NCBI GenBank assembly: GCA_001953115.1
Contig: LSSL01003326.1
Span: 1 to 25,221 of the forward strand
Source: Smittium mucronatum
Taxonomy: Eukaryota > Kickxellomycota > Harpellomycetes > Harpellales > Legeriomycetaceae
DNA: 25,221 nt
Direction of reading: 5' to 3'
Positions 1-11,520 of the stretch are shown here, in pieces (within the stretch, counting starts at the first letter, position 1; the number at the start of each line of letters is the position of its first letter). The position numbers were made by a program, and so were the translations under genes. A model generated the notes under the pieces. The model made no database searches. It was not told the DNA's origin and saw only the letters and a list, made by a program, of their open reading frames with translations.

Positions 1-246
1 TTCTGCTATATTCAACATTCACTTTCATTTAACCTTTGTTGCTATTGCCCCCTCCTTGAAGTGATAAAATTTAGTGTCAAAAACTAAATTAGAAACTGGC
101 CTATCCTAGTAGACAAATCCCAGATTAATTATTGTATGGATTATAAAAAATTGCTATTTATTTTGGTAGTTTATTTGAGCCAATTTCATTTGCCTAAAAA
201 AAGCTTCGTTAATTTTTATGCTATAAATGGAAACAATTTGATAATT
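1..246. other. No gene seen; AT-rich flank
   Basis: No convincing reading frame or RNA gene is visible. If the iterons at 247-336 are the right end of a transposon, as their orientation suggests, this stretch would be the interior side of that element, with the remainder lying outside the window. There is no direct proof of that. Confidence 0.4.
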
Positions 247-336
247 TGATCACTTTTGCAAATATTTTCAAAAATCTGATCATTTTTACAAATATTTCTG
301 AAAACCTGGTCATTTTTTCAATTTTCCCAAAATTTA
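247..336 (-). repeat. Three tandem 30 bp degenerate iterons
   Basis: Three consecutive 30 bp units start at 247, 277 and 307. Each begins TGATCA or TGGTCA, followed by a T run, then CAAATATTT or CAATTTTCC, then an A run. The period is exact and the units are diverged. Read on the minus strand, a unit has the form AAAAATGATCAG, T run, GAAAATATTTGC. This resembles the 28-30 bp units AAAAATAGACAG..GAAAATAATTGC inside the terminal repeats of the element at 15906-18040. The orientation matches the right-hand end of that element, so these may be terminal iterons, possibly transposase-binding sites, of an older relative. The outer terminus and any target duplication are not recognisable. Confidence 0.6.
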
Positions 337-1300
337 ATTATTAAATTTGGTTCTGATGCCTATTGGCTGCAAAGGAGGCAGGAATTTTAGCTAGAGCGAA
401 GTCACAGTCAAACTGATTCGTGTTGAGAATATTAATCCATCTGACTTGTTGCAAATGTGGTCGAGACTGCAGCAATATAACGAGTCCGAACCAAACTATG
501 AATAAATCTTTTTTTTTTCTAAACTAGTACTGTTAAATAACATGAATATCACAAGTGGATAACATCAAAAAATTGGATGGCTGACTTTATTAAATTTCCC
601 ATCAAGGCTAGAGCGGTCACTTAGGTTACCGAAAGTGCAAAATGGATAGTATAAATTGTATTCAAAATTCAAAAGGCGAAGAAAATGTCACTATATATAA
701 ATTAAAAAAATAAATATCCTTTAAAAAGTCCACAAGAAGACTATGGGTCAAAAAATCTGCCCAAAAGAAAGTAGGGAAAATCTTCAATTGCTATACACAT
801 ACCTGAAACTATCCTCAAGGACATCGGTAAAATTGTATGGTGACCTTCAAGACCGTCCAGAGATTATCAAATATGAATTTTTTTGTAGAAAGATTTTTAA
901 AAAAACTGTATCGTTTGCAAAATCGATATTTTGAAACTGTCGATCATTTTATTAAATTCCCATCGAAGAGATGAAAAGAAAAATGGTCAAATCTGCCGTT
1001 TCACACCTGTGCTGACGATGTCATACATCAAAAATAGACTTTAGAGTTTTATCGAATCCCGATTGGATATTTCGTGAAATTTTTTGGAGGGTGTCTAAAC
1101 ATAATTTAAATCAGCTACAATTTGTTACCGCTGATCTTGAATTGTGCTAGAAACGGCAAAATTTCTGACTGGAATAAGCGAGCCTAAAACATTTAGCTTC
1201 AAATTATATGTTATTAACCAGCCATCTTAAACCAAATTTAACGATTTATGGAGCTGCTATATCGGAAAAAGATATTTATGAGAGAATTTTCTGAAAATTC
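337..1300 (+). pseudogene. G+C-enriched island, possible broken coding relic
   Basis: Base composition is clearly richer in G+C than the DNA that follows. One plus-strand frame (codon starts at 392, 743, 1022 and so on) contains several open, protein-like blocks. About 36 codons at 395-502 include NPSDLLQMWSRLQQYNESEP. A 63-codon open frame at 743-934 starts with ATG. About 42 codons at 1022-1150 include FRVLSNPDWIFREIFWRVSK. These blocks share one frame but are separated by roughly a dozen TAA, TAG and TGA codons. At 395-502 the second codon position is the poorest in G+C, as expected for coding DNA. I recognise no domain. A second frame at 600-1000 also reads plausibly, so the assignment is weak. 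It could be a decayed gene or transposon, a gene in a code that reads stops as sense, or chance. Confidence 0.27.
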
Positions 1301-2036
1301 CCACTTTTTTTTATATATTTAGATCAGATTTTATGACTTTTTATCAACTTTGAAATTAATTTCCCAAGAGAAAAATTTTATATATATTCAAAGTTTATTC
1401 AAAGTTTAATAGTGGTTTATTTATTTTATCCCAGCTATATTTTTTGGTATTAGCGTACAAAAAGCTTAAATAGTTTTTCTTCAGTAATATGTTACAATTT
1501 ATTTTTTGCACAATCCTTAATGGTGCTTTGTTAAATTTTGTGAATTTATATCTAAATAAAATGAGTATACTACTTTTTTTTTATAAAAAAATGTGGGCTT
1601 TCCTTATGTTTATTAAATTGTAAGATAATGATTTTTAATAAACATATCTTAAATTTTATTTACACCAAAAGAAAAATATTCCAGATAATTTCATTAAAAA
1701 AAATTATAAAATAAATTGATATAAGAAATTTCAATATATAATGAAACAAAATTTCTTCTATAGTTATAGTAAGCTCATATTTTTATACACTAAATATTAA
1801 GTAACGAAGCCACTCAATAATTCATCAGTATATTAACCCTTTTAATATTTTTTGTGAAAATATTCTGAATAAATTTTAGTTAACTATGGTAGATACTCAT
1901 TCGAAAGTTTAATCTACTCTTAAATTTTTTAATAGTGGAGAAATTGATAATATTTTTTTTCTAAAAGTACTGAGATAATACCAAAAGCTCTTTATCAAAA
2001 GTAGATTATATGCTAAAAATATCTGATTTTGACTAG
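1301..2036. other. AT-rich DNA without genes
   Basis: No gene or RNA is seen. The only small structure is a perfect two-copy tandem repeat of the 11-mer ATTCAAAGTTT at 1386-1396 and 1397-1407. Confidence 0.6.
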
Positions 2037-2057
2037 CCCCCCCCCCACCCCCCCACC
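2037..2057. repeat. Poly-C tract, possible G-quadruplex on minus strand
   Basis: Ten C residues, one A, seven C residues, one A and two C residues stand in otherwise AT-rich DNA. The complementary strand has G runs long enough to supply four G-tracts, so a quadruplex could form on that strand or an i-motif on this one. No gene lies beside it. The exact run length may be affected by sequencing or assembly slippage. Confidence 0.75.
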
Positions 2058-3207
2058 AATCTGTGTAAAATTCTAATACAAGAAAATAAAAAATTGATAT
2101 AGTGAATTATATCATTTTCTTTCTTAGATCCATTCACCGGAAATATCGGCATAATAGTTTCTTTTTTTCCCAAAATATCTTATGAAAAGTTCCATAAAAA
2201 CATCCCCCCTTCCATTTGTCTTTTTGAATAGTTTCCCGTTCATTTAAAGATTAAAAAAATATTTTAAAAACTTGTTCATATCCTGTTTTGTAATATGTAC
2301 CTTTTAAAACCTTAAAATATTGTGGATTATTTCATAAATGGAAAAAAAGTATAGCATATCTTCAATTTTTTCAAGTTAATTTGTGGTAATAAATATTGAT
2401 TTTTATATAAAATTATAAAATTACCATTCTGTAGTATTTATAAATACATTCTAATAGTTTAATTTTTTTAAAAAATTAATATAAAATCAATTAATTTAAA
2501 ATAAAAAAATGGTCTCTATTTTTTTAAAGCCTTTTTTCCTCAAAGAATATTTTAAATTTAATTTTTTCCTGCACTTTCTATAACCATTTTTCAGCCGTTA
2601 CACTGTTTTTTTTTATCATAATTTATCATAAAAACGCATTTGAATATTTTATATATATATAAATTTACCATTCAATTTATTTTCTCGATTTTTTAAATAG
2701 AACCGTTTAAAATTTACTAATTTATTGTAACTTTATAATACTAAAAGAGAGACTTTTAAAGGTGCTTTGAAATTTTATAAACCGAATAAAACTTTTTTAT
2801 AAAAATCTATGTCATATACTAGGGAAAATAAAGCATTAAAAAGTTTTCTATAATTTTTGGTTATTAATTTTCAGAATTTATATGAAATAAAATTAAAATC
2901 TTAAAAAAAATCAATGTTTAAAACAAATATTTTAAAATAATCATTTTTTTACGTTTAATCGCAGGTTTAATAACAAAAATATTATTAAAAATAATATCTT
3001 TAATAATAAATAAATAAAGATACTTATGAAAGTTTATTTTTTCTCTCGATCAAATTTTACTTGTTTTTGACTAATTTATTAAATTTAAAGGTAGGGTATG
3101 TCATAATACTCAAAATTTCAATATTAAGAAGTAAAAGAGCAAAATAGATTTCTTGAAATCCAAAATTTTTATAAAAAATATATAATTTTGGGGCATTTAA
3201 AGCTAGT
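2058..3207. other. AT-rich DNA without genes
   Basis: Only short A and T runs and small AT palindromes are visible. No reading frame, RNA gene or repeat unit can be supported. Confidence 0.6.
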
Positions 3208-3319
3208 GTCATTGTTTAACACTCCCAAAATAAAATTATTTTACTAATCACCTTCTTTTATGTAATTATAACCATTTATTTTACTTGTTTTAATACCAAC
3301 ACAAACATCCAATAAAATT
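3208..3319 (+). repeat. Left terminal inverted repeat of the 3208-5037 element
   Basis: This pairs with 4923-5037 in inverse orientation. Landmarks are CATTGTTT at the tip, ACACTCCCAAAATA, CACCTTCTTTTA, and ACCAACACAAACATCC at the inner edge. Confidence 0.75.
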
Positions 3320-4922
3320 TTATATCTTTTTTTAATAGATTTTTAACTTTCAGCTATAAGTGGTAAATTATTTTTTAGATAATCCTTTTTAATGTTAAGT
3401 CTTTGCTATATTCACAGTTTGGAAATGTTTCCGTATTAAGACTATAAGATTATTGGGTAACAAAAAATCAAAACGTGTTGCCTGTGGAAAAATAATGAAA
3501 TCTTTTTAATAAAAAACTTAATATCCAAAATTAAGTAGTTAATTTAGGTTATAAATTTCAAATTTGATTTGATATAAGTTTATAGAATAATATGAGAGAT
3601 TCTCTTAAAAATTAGATATGCTATTAAATTTTTACTACTTTCAAAACTATGATGTTGGAAACTAGTAGTACTTTTGATTGACTATCAAATGAATGAGTAT
3701 TAAAAGATATAGATATTTCAATTTCTAATAACTTGAATGGTCTAATCATTGAAAGCTAAGGGTTATAAAAGTTATTGGCTAGAATAGATTTTTACCCACA
3801 CTTAAAATTCAAATACCAATTTAGACAACGTTACCTTTAAAAAAAAAAAGTCTGAATTCAAATATTCACCCATATATACGGTAAAATAAAGTCTGGTAGC
3901 AGATTTAATTCCCCAACTTCAATCTCCTGATCGTTATACCCAATTTTTATGAAGTAGAGATAAAGTTATTTAAAAATCAGATTGTTTTGTATTATTTGTG
4001 ATTTTAAATCATAAAAACAATTTCAGCAATAGATTTAAAGTCATATCATTGATTTTTTACTTTTTTAATGATTTTCTAGATTAGATATTGAGAGAAAGCG
4101 AATTGAATTGTCAAAAATCGCCATTAATATGTTTTATTGTTTGAATTTAAGTAAAAAGTGAGATAAACACTCTCTTAGAACTATTTTCATCATCTAAATT
4201 TGTGTACTCAGTTTACCCATCCTATACACATAATTTATTTTGTATTTATATCTTTCATATATTTGGTCCTTCGGCCTGGTTCAAAGAATTGGTTAAAATT
4301 AGCTATTATAAACGGATTACAAACAATAATACACCTAAAAATATATCGATTTTATCACAATTACAATAGTAGCGTCTAAAAAGCTAGTATTTAGCTTCTC
4401 ATTTCTTCATTAATTGTTTAGGATAAAAAATTGATTTCCACAAGATGCTCTAGTTTTACTTAAAACATACGGTTTATGGAGTTTAAACGAATTTTTAGAT
4501 AAATAGCAGGAAATCATTACAAAATGATAGAAATTCACTCTAAATTCACATTTGAACTACACAAAAATCGCTAATATATATCTTTTTCTATGATAAAGTT
4601 TTTTAATTCTGCTACTAATAATCATATTTAGGTATCTAGTATCATTCATAGCTAAATTTTTTTGTATATAGCTATTTTTTATAAAAAAATGTAGCTTGTG
4701 CAGATCAGTTTTTGTAAATGATGATTAATAAGTTTAAAGTATGATGGATACTAGTGAAGTCTATATCTTTAACATTAATATTAAATGAGTAAATTAGCAA
4801 GATATGTTTTAATATTGATAAAGAAACTTATAGTCTAAAAACAAGATTTAAAGTATTTTGATTACCTTTACAAAATAAGCTTCTTATAAAAAATCCAATG
4901 CATTTTTAGCACAATTGAAGGC

Positions 4923-5037
4923 CAAAATTATTGGATATTTGTGTTGGTATAAAAAAAGATAATATTAATGTTTTTAATTACGTAAAAGAAGGTGGTGTGT
5001 AAAATAAATATATTTTGGGAGTGTTTAAAACAATGTC
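4923..5037 (-). repeat. Right terminal inverted repeat of the 3208-5037 element
   Basis: This is the inverse partner of 3208-3319. On the plus strand it runs from AAAATTATTGGATATTTG through GTGTTGGTAT and AAAAGAAGGTGG to TTTTGGGAGTGTTTAAAA and CAATGTC at the tip. Confidence 0.75.
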
Positions 5038-7796
5038 TCTTAAAACTATAATTATAAGTTACCAATGTTTTTTGTATTTTTTTTTTAATAAAAAAAGCGC
5101 ATAATGGCTAAATTAATTTCTGAAAAACATAAATAGCAATAATAAAAAGTACAAATATTTTCAAAAGCCTATGATCAATTATCACAGATCCTCCAGAATA
5201 AAAAAAAGAAAAGAGGATGAAACCCTCATTTTTATAGCCTTTAAAACGGTTAAATAGATTTTAATAACTCATTAAAATATATAAATAAATTAAATGTTAA
5301 AAAATATAGGAATAATATAGGTATATTTTTTTAATATTTATTGATTATGAAAACTTCAAAATTTTTTATCTTGATCCGGAAATAATTTTCATACAAAATA
5401 GAAGTAATCACAACAAATTTTTTTTTATTTTTGATCCATTGGCATATTTAGATATATCAAAAATTTATTAAATCTACAAAAGAATGAAAATTCTTTTTAA
5501 AACATTATATTAAAATTTTATCACTGATATTTGGTCCATTTTTTTAAAAAAGCTCCAAATTTATCTTTACTAAGCTCTAGATAAAATATCACATATCAAA
5601 TCTTTTTCAATTTATTTTCTTAGTTTAAATATTGAAATTTATTCATATATTAGTATGAACTGGGATAATCTATTTGATATTATCATATATATATTTTAAA
5701 TAAATAATTCATTTTTTATAAATTTTCTTAATAGTCGATTTTAATCATAAATTTTTAAAGATAAGATTCCTAAAATTTTCAATAATATTTTTTCAATTAA
5801 TTTATTATTATGTTAGAGCTACAAGTGTTAAGTTAGTAGAAATTAACTATGAAATACCCATTAACTTTTTAAATTATTTTTGATTAATTTTTTTATTTAT
5901 CTAATTTAAACATTAAATAATTCTTGTTAATTTTTTTTTTCAAGCTTAAAATAAATAGGGAAAATAACAAAAAATAAAAGTCACATTTATTGATTTTTTG
6001 ATATTTTTTTTTTGTACATTATGAAAAAAAAAAAATTTCTAAAAAATGTTTCTTATATTTTAAATTATTCTAGTGATTTTATAACAATAAATTTTTTATA
6101 AAAAATATCTAAATTTTAATAAAATACATCATTTCGTCTTTATAATACTTTTCTAAAATTAATACATAAAAATTACCTTTTTTTAAATTTGAAAATTAAA
6201 AAAATATACTCCTGAAAATAATATCCAAGTTTTACTGGAATAAATTTTATTATTTCATTTTAAATACGGTTAAAAATATTTTCAGAATAAACTCCCCTAA
6301 AATATTTTAGTTCTTGAATATTAAATTTCTAAAATATTCTAGAATTAATAAAAATATTATTTAAAATTCTCTTTCCACTGCAAGAATAAATAACCTTGTT
6401 TTCTGCTTATGCTTATTTTCGCTATGAATATCTTAAATAAAAAATTTTAATTTAATCAAATCGCGTAAATAAATAAATAATATTTGAGATTTGATTTTTT
6501 GATTCTATTATTAATAGAAATTTATTTTTTTATCATTATTAGAAGGTAACTAAATTTTATTGATTCAATACTTTTTCTTAATAAAAGACTTATATACGGT
6601 CCATTTTTTATTCATGCCTTTTACATTTTATTTTTTTAAGGGATTATATCAATTATTTTGACAATTTTTGTTACATTTAGGTTTTAATAAATAAATATAT
6701 TCCAAAAATAAATGAATTATAATTATTTTTGTCCATTTTTATTACCCGGATATAAAAAAATTGACAAAAAACTCAAAAATACTCAAAGATTCGTAATTGA
6801 GAATATGCTGTTAAATTCAATTTTCAGTATTTTTTTAAATGAAAAAAAAAAATCAAGATAATGGTACAAAAAAAATTCATAACATAACTTGTGTTATAAA
6901 TTTATCAGGATGTGAATTTTTTTAGAAAGATGAATGTTTGGAACCACATAAAATATAAGTTTCATTATAATTATAAAAATAGAATATTCTTTTTTCTAGT
7001 ATTTTTTTTTTCAATTGATTTGGTTTTTTTTAATCACGAATTTTATGGACAAAAAAAATAGTTTTTTTTGATACAAAATTTTAGAACAGTTGAAATAAAA
7101 ATTCTTATACTTCATTATTGCTGTAACTTCGAGATATAAAATAGCATAGACCTTCATACACGAAAGTCATTATTTTTATTGGCATATTTTTATTATTTTT
7201 TAATAATTATATTTATGTAAAATAGATAAATAACTATAAAAAATGGTAAAAAAATTATTATATTAAGACTTATTTATTAAAATATTTTTATAATTTAATT
7301 ATCCTGATATTAAAGTGCTGGGTAGTGCATTTAGAAGAAATGTGTTAAAGCTATATACGTTCTTTTGATTAATAATAATAATATCAACCTTTGAATTAAA
7401 TTATTGGAAAATATTTTACTTCTTAAATTTTTCTAGAAAATTTACTGATAAAATGTGATTCTATGTTCAAAAAAATTTTTTTATAAATTATTGGATAAAG
7501 AATATTAAAGCTTTAAATGTTTTTTATCACAAAATACACATACATATATTGGTTATAAATAATGATTTTTTATTTAAATTTTAATTAGGAAAAAAACTAC
7601 ACGCTTTTTTAAATGGATGAAATGGAATAAATAAATATTTTATTTATATTATTTTTTAAAATTGTATCAAGACTTATTAATATTTTTCATAAATTTCCTT
7701 TAAACACTTCGTTTCATATATGCTCATACATTGACTTTTGGATGCCTAATTTTGATTATTAGTGTGTAAAATTTTAAAAGAAATTATGGAAGAGGA
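5038..7796. other. AT-rich DNA without genes
   Basis: This long stretch has extreme A+T content and many A and T runs. No gene, RNA or paired repeat is visible. I read it on both strands and can name nothing in it. Confidence 0.6.
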
Positions 7797-7823
7797 GATA
7801 AGGAAAAATGGGGTTTCCTTATC
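7797..7823. repeat. Perfect 10 bp stem-loop
   Basis: GATAAGGAAA at 7797-7806 pairs perfectly with TTTCCTTATC at 7814-7823 around the 7-base loop AATGGGG. Unlike most hairpins here, the stem is not simple AT sequence. No gene lies next to it, so a terminator or RNA-processing role is unsupported. Confidence 0.6.
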
Positions 7824-9656
7824 CTAAAATGATTGTAGTTTTAAAATATTTTATTTTAATGGTATAACCTAAATTTTATTATTTTATCTATAGTGCTATT
7901 ATTTTCGTAAGAGATTATTATAATTTTTTAATTAATAATTATTTATTTTGTTTTCAAAATGAATTCTGTAATAAAATTTTCTGAAACTGACTTTTTTAAA
8001 TTTAACATAAAATCAGAATCAAATTAAAATATTTCTCATCACCAATTTTTTCGAAAAGAATAAAAATTAAAAAGACAGCTAATAAAAACCGAAAAAAATT
8101 AACTTATTTATACCTAATTAAGTGTTTTGATACAAAATTGATAAATCGATACAAAATTAATAAAACTCGCCATTTACTAGATATATAATTTCAATATTAG
8201 ATATAATTACACCCTTTATTTATGTAATTGGAAAATTTTAGTTATATTTTTTCATGGTTTTAAATAAGAAGAATCCATTTATTCTTGAATAAAATAAAAT
8301 AATTCGAGTCCTTTGTGAGATTAATTAAAAATAAAATTATAACCCACTTCAAAAATGAACCGCGAAACAAGAAAATTTTTTTCAATAGAACGAAATATTG
8401 ATTTTTTTTGTATTTTATAGCCAGTTTTGTATCTAAAATCCTAAGTATTGTTAATTTTGTAGTTGTGTTATATTTTTTTATTCAGGTGCTCAACTTCGAA
8501 TTTTTGTCATTATATTTTGAATCTCATTAATTTTAAGCAAAATTAAAATATTTCAAATAAAAATTATAAAAAATGATGCTATAGCTTAATAGAGTTTTTT
8601 TTTTTAAAAAAAAATTTACAATTACTTTCACTAAACCCAAAAAAAGCAATTTATTTACTTTTCGAAGAAATAACATTATTAATTAAAAAACTAGGATCTA
8701 AGCTAATTTTTTAAAAAAAACTTGTTAAATTAGCTGGGGTTTTACAAATACACCATATATTATCCAATCATGTTTTTATCTAGGCCTGTTAAGATATGTA
8801 CTATATATACACTATAGGGTCATTTGGATTATTAAATTTAGTTTCAGTTAAATCTAATTTTTATTTTTATTAAAATTGTAGAATTGATGATATAAAAAAA
8901 ATTGGAGCATTAATTTATGGAAAATAACTTCGTCATTTTGCTTAGATCTAATCATGCTTATTTAAGAGATTTTTCATTTTAATTTCACAAGAAATTCGAT
9001 CGTGATTAATAAAAATGATTAATATAATATTATTTTTACTTTAATTCTATATAATAAATTATTCCCATTAAATAAATTCAATTTTTTATTGAGCTTTAAG
9101 GTAAAAAGCAATAAAAATAAAAATTGGCTATCCGGCCTAATTTATATATTTATTTAAGAGGTTTTTAAGAAATATTCATTATATATCATTAAAAAATAAA
9201 CCCGAAATGAATTTTCATACTAATAATCGTACATTTAAATATACGAAAACTATATATATCAGTAGAAATTTGTGTAAAAATAACCAATTGGAAACTCCTC
9301 TCTTTATTGAAATATCCTTAATTATAAAAATTTAGTTTCATAAGTTGATAAATTTCTGGAAATAATATTTTTTACACAAATCCCTTTTCTTTTAAACAAA
9401 GAATTTTATTATTTTCAACTGATAATGTATTCAACTGTATTTTCGAAAAAATTCTTAAACCAAAATTATACAAATTCAATTTTTTTTTAGAAAAATATGT
9501 TTTAAAATTAATTTTGAAAGACATGATCTTGAGTTTTGTACTTTTGTTGATTAATACGATATAAAAACTATATTTAATTAAAATTTTTCAAAAAAAGTGT
9601 TTTTTTAACATAATAATATTGTTTGTTTATTTTTATTTTATGAAAAATATGTTACT
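7824..9656. other. AT-rich DNA with one 19 bp tandem duplication
   Basis: No gene is seen. A two-copy tandem repeat occupies 8129-8147 and 8148-8166. Each copy is 19 bases, begins GATACAAAATT, and is slightly diverged at the end. A related GATACAAAATT block also occurs near 7069. Confidence 0.55.
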
Positions 9657-9760
9657 AACGCAACTCAGACCTTTAAATGAAACAAAGACCTCTTTTTGGA
9701 TATTATCCAAATTAAAAAAAACAAAATTGTCTTTTAAAAAGCAAATAATGATTTTTTATC
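9657..9760 (+). repeat. Dispersed repeat, copy A
   Basis: About 100 bases align with 25112-25221 in direct orientation. Shared landmarks in order are a CGCAACTCAG/TGCAATTCAG block, CTTT, AAAGAC, TTTTTGG, TATT, CCAAATTAAA versus CTAAATTAAA, and TTTTAAAAAGC near the end. The copies differ at many positions and by a short indel, so the repeat is old. No ends, target duplication or coding content are visible. Confidence 0.55.
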
Positions 9761-10271
9761 ATTTATAACCTTCCAATATAATGTTTTGGTAAAATATATG
9801 ATATTATTCCTGATTTAACTACTAGATTTTTTTTTCTTATATAAAAAATTACTTTTTTATATTTCTATATGAATTTTCATGATCCTTTTTTTTAATAAAG
9901 TATTATTTATGAGCATGATGATACTCTTTTTTCACCTATTTATAAAAAGATTTTTAGTTTTTTTAATATACTAACTGTATTTAGTTAGTAGAATAATATT
10001 CTATAAATAAACTAATATATAAAATAAACTTATCGAATATCTATTGGTAACCTTCTTGTTTCGGGTTAGAATAGGCAATATGTAACTCACCAATTAAAAA
10101 AATATTACTAATAATTCTTTATATTATTTATTCTCACTATCTGGAACCTACATACCTTATGAGAAATGTGCGTGTTACAATGGTTGCTTGATGCAAGCAA
10201 GGAAATTGTCTCATAAAAAATTGAATATATGTAATAAAATTTTATAAATTGGGAAATTCTATTTTTTTTTT
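9761..10271. other. AT-rich DNA without genes
   Basis: No gene, RNA gene or paired repeat can be supported. Confidence 0.55.
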
Positions 10272-10343
10272 GGGGGGGGGTGGGGGTTAAACGCGTTTAA
10301 TTGGAAAATTCTGAATCATTTGAAAATTGGCGCCATTTTCAAA
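10272..10343. repeat. G tract followed by two palindromes
   Basis: A run of nine G, one T and five G residues (10272-10286) is followed directly by the perfect 14 bp palindrome TTAAACGCGTTTAA (10287-10300). After 18 bases comes an inverted repeat, TTTGAAAA (10319-10326) and TTTTCAAA (10336-10343), around the palindromic core TGGCGCCA (10328-10335). These CpG-bearing palindromes stand out in a CpG-poor, AT-rich background. The cluster could be a protein-binding site, a quadruplex-forming site or a remnant of a mobile-element end. Nothing nearby says which. Confidence 0.6.
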
Positions 10344-11520
10344 TAAATGAAATTTATCGATTTAATTCTTTTTATTCAAGTTGAACATAATTTCTCGATT
10401 TCCCAAAATGTGTATCGAAATAGAAAAATAAAATCCATTCACATGAATTTTCATTATAAGCTCTAAATAACAAAAATATTTCATTTTTTTATTATCAGAG
10501 CTTCTTATAAATAAAGTTTTGTTTTTTATTCCTTGTGCGATTTTATTGAAATTTTATTATAGATTTATATTGAATATTAAATAGTTTATTCCAAAATTGT
10601 CCTTCAAAATATTTCCATAGTTATTTATTTGGCCTGAAAAATCCCCTTAGTTATGAATTTAAATAAAGATGGGAGACAAAAAATCAAAAAATCAAATTTC
10701 ATATATATATATTGTACATGATTCTGATATCTACGTGGATGTGATTTTTGATCTTGGATACGATCTCTACGTGATCGTGATACAGTTTTTATGATCATAT
10801 TATTGGGGAGCAATATAAGTTTAATATTGAATGGAAGTGATCTATTATCCAATAATATAAAGTTAAGTATTAACCACCAATGAAACTGCTATTAACTATC
10901 AAAATTATATTCAAAACATATTATTTTTTGTCCTTTATTAGCATATAGATTATTAAAATTTATTATTCTTTTAATACTTGAGCTTTAATAATCATTTTTT
11001 TAATATCTACCAATAATAAACCATATTTTCACTATTGATATAATTATTGGATAAAAATTTAGCATCTTATTTTATTCCAGATTACTGTTTAATAATTAAA
11101 TTTCTATTTTGTATTGAAAATTTTTTATCACTAATTAAATTTATTATATATTCCCAAATTGGTGGTTAATTGGGATCAAAACTATATGATTTATGATATG
11201 ATTTATACATTCTATTCGAGCAAAGAAATTTTTCCAAAGAATTAAATATTTAAACTGTCAAATTATTAAAATTTTATTGCAGTCAAATTCTAATTTTATC
11301 AAAAAAATTGTGCTGTTTTTCTTGAATTTTCCTTAAATAGAAACCAATTTTTTGTTTTTATAAAATATTTAATTGATCATTCTATGCAATAAAAATATAT
11401 TTATCGGCTATTTAATTTCAAATCAACCTAAAAAAAATCACATCCAATTTTTTTTTATATCACGGAATTTTATTGTAAGATAATGTCATTAAAAACTATA
11501 CTAAAAAAATATAAAAAAAA
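10344..11520. other. AT-rich DNA with a doubtful minus-strand frame
   Basis: There is no supported gene. The only frame of note is 10625-10852 on the minus strand (75 codons). Its codons at 10718-10780 read SRSRRDRIQDQKSHPRRYQN, which recalls an arginine/serine-rich tract. The rest of that frame is hydrophobic, AT-driven sequence without a domain. Minus-strand bases there would suit CpG decay of an older arginine-rich tract (CGA to CAA). I treat it as a possible relic, not a gene. Confidence 0.4.

Larger units (their letters stand above)
3208..5037. mobile_element. Old non-autonomous DNA transposon with ~112 bp inverted ends
   Basis: The left end reads GTCATTGTTTAACACTCCC and then CAAAATA. 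The inverse complement of the right end reads GACATTG, a T run, AAACACTCCCAAAATA. The match continues inward with shared blocks ACCTTCTTTTA, GTAATTA, TACCAACACAAA and ATCCAATAA. Element length is about 1.83 kb. The arms are diverged by substitutions and a few small indels, so the insertion is not recent. The roughly 1.6 kb interior has no open frame of useful length and no transposase motif I can recognise, so it is non-autonomous or decayed. The flanks show no unambiguous target duplication, so I do not assign a superfamily. Confidence 0.75.

Noticed and set aside
743..934. A standalone 63-codon plus-strand gene with ATG
   Set aside because: No domain is recognisable. It is only one block of a longer frame interrupted by stops, so I describe it inside the 337-1300 relic.
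1080..1100. A stray end of the 3208-5037 element (TTTTTTGGAGGGTGTCTAAA)
   Set aside because: The match to the element end is partial and confined to the inner part of the tip. A similar partial match near 14086 is equally weak.
4265..4285. GGTCCTTCGGCCTGG as a retroelement signature
   Set aside because: It reminded me of motifs in some animal retroelements, but only about 15 bases match from memory and no coding context surrounds it.
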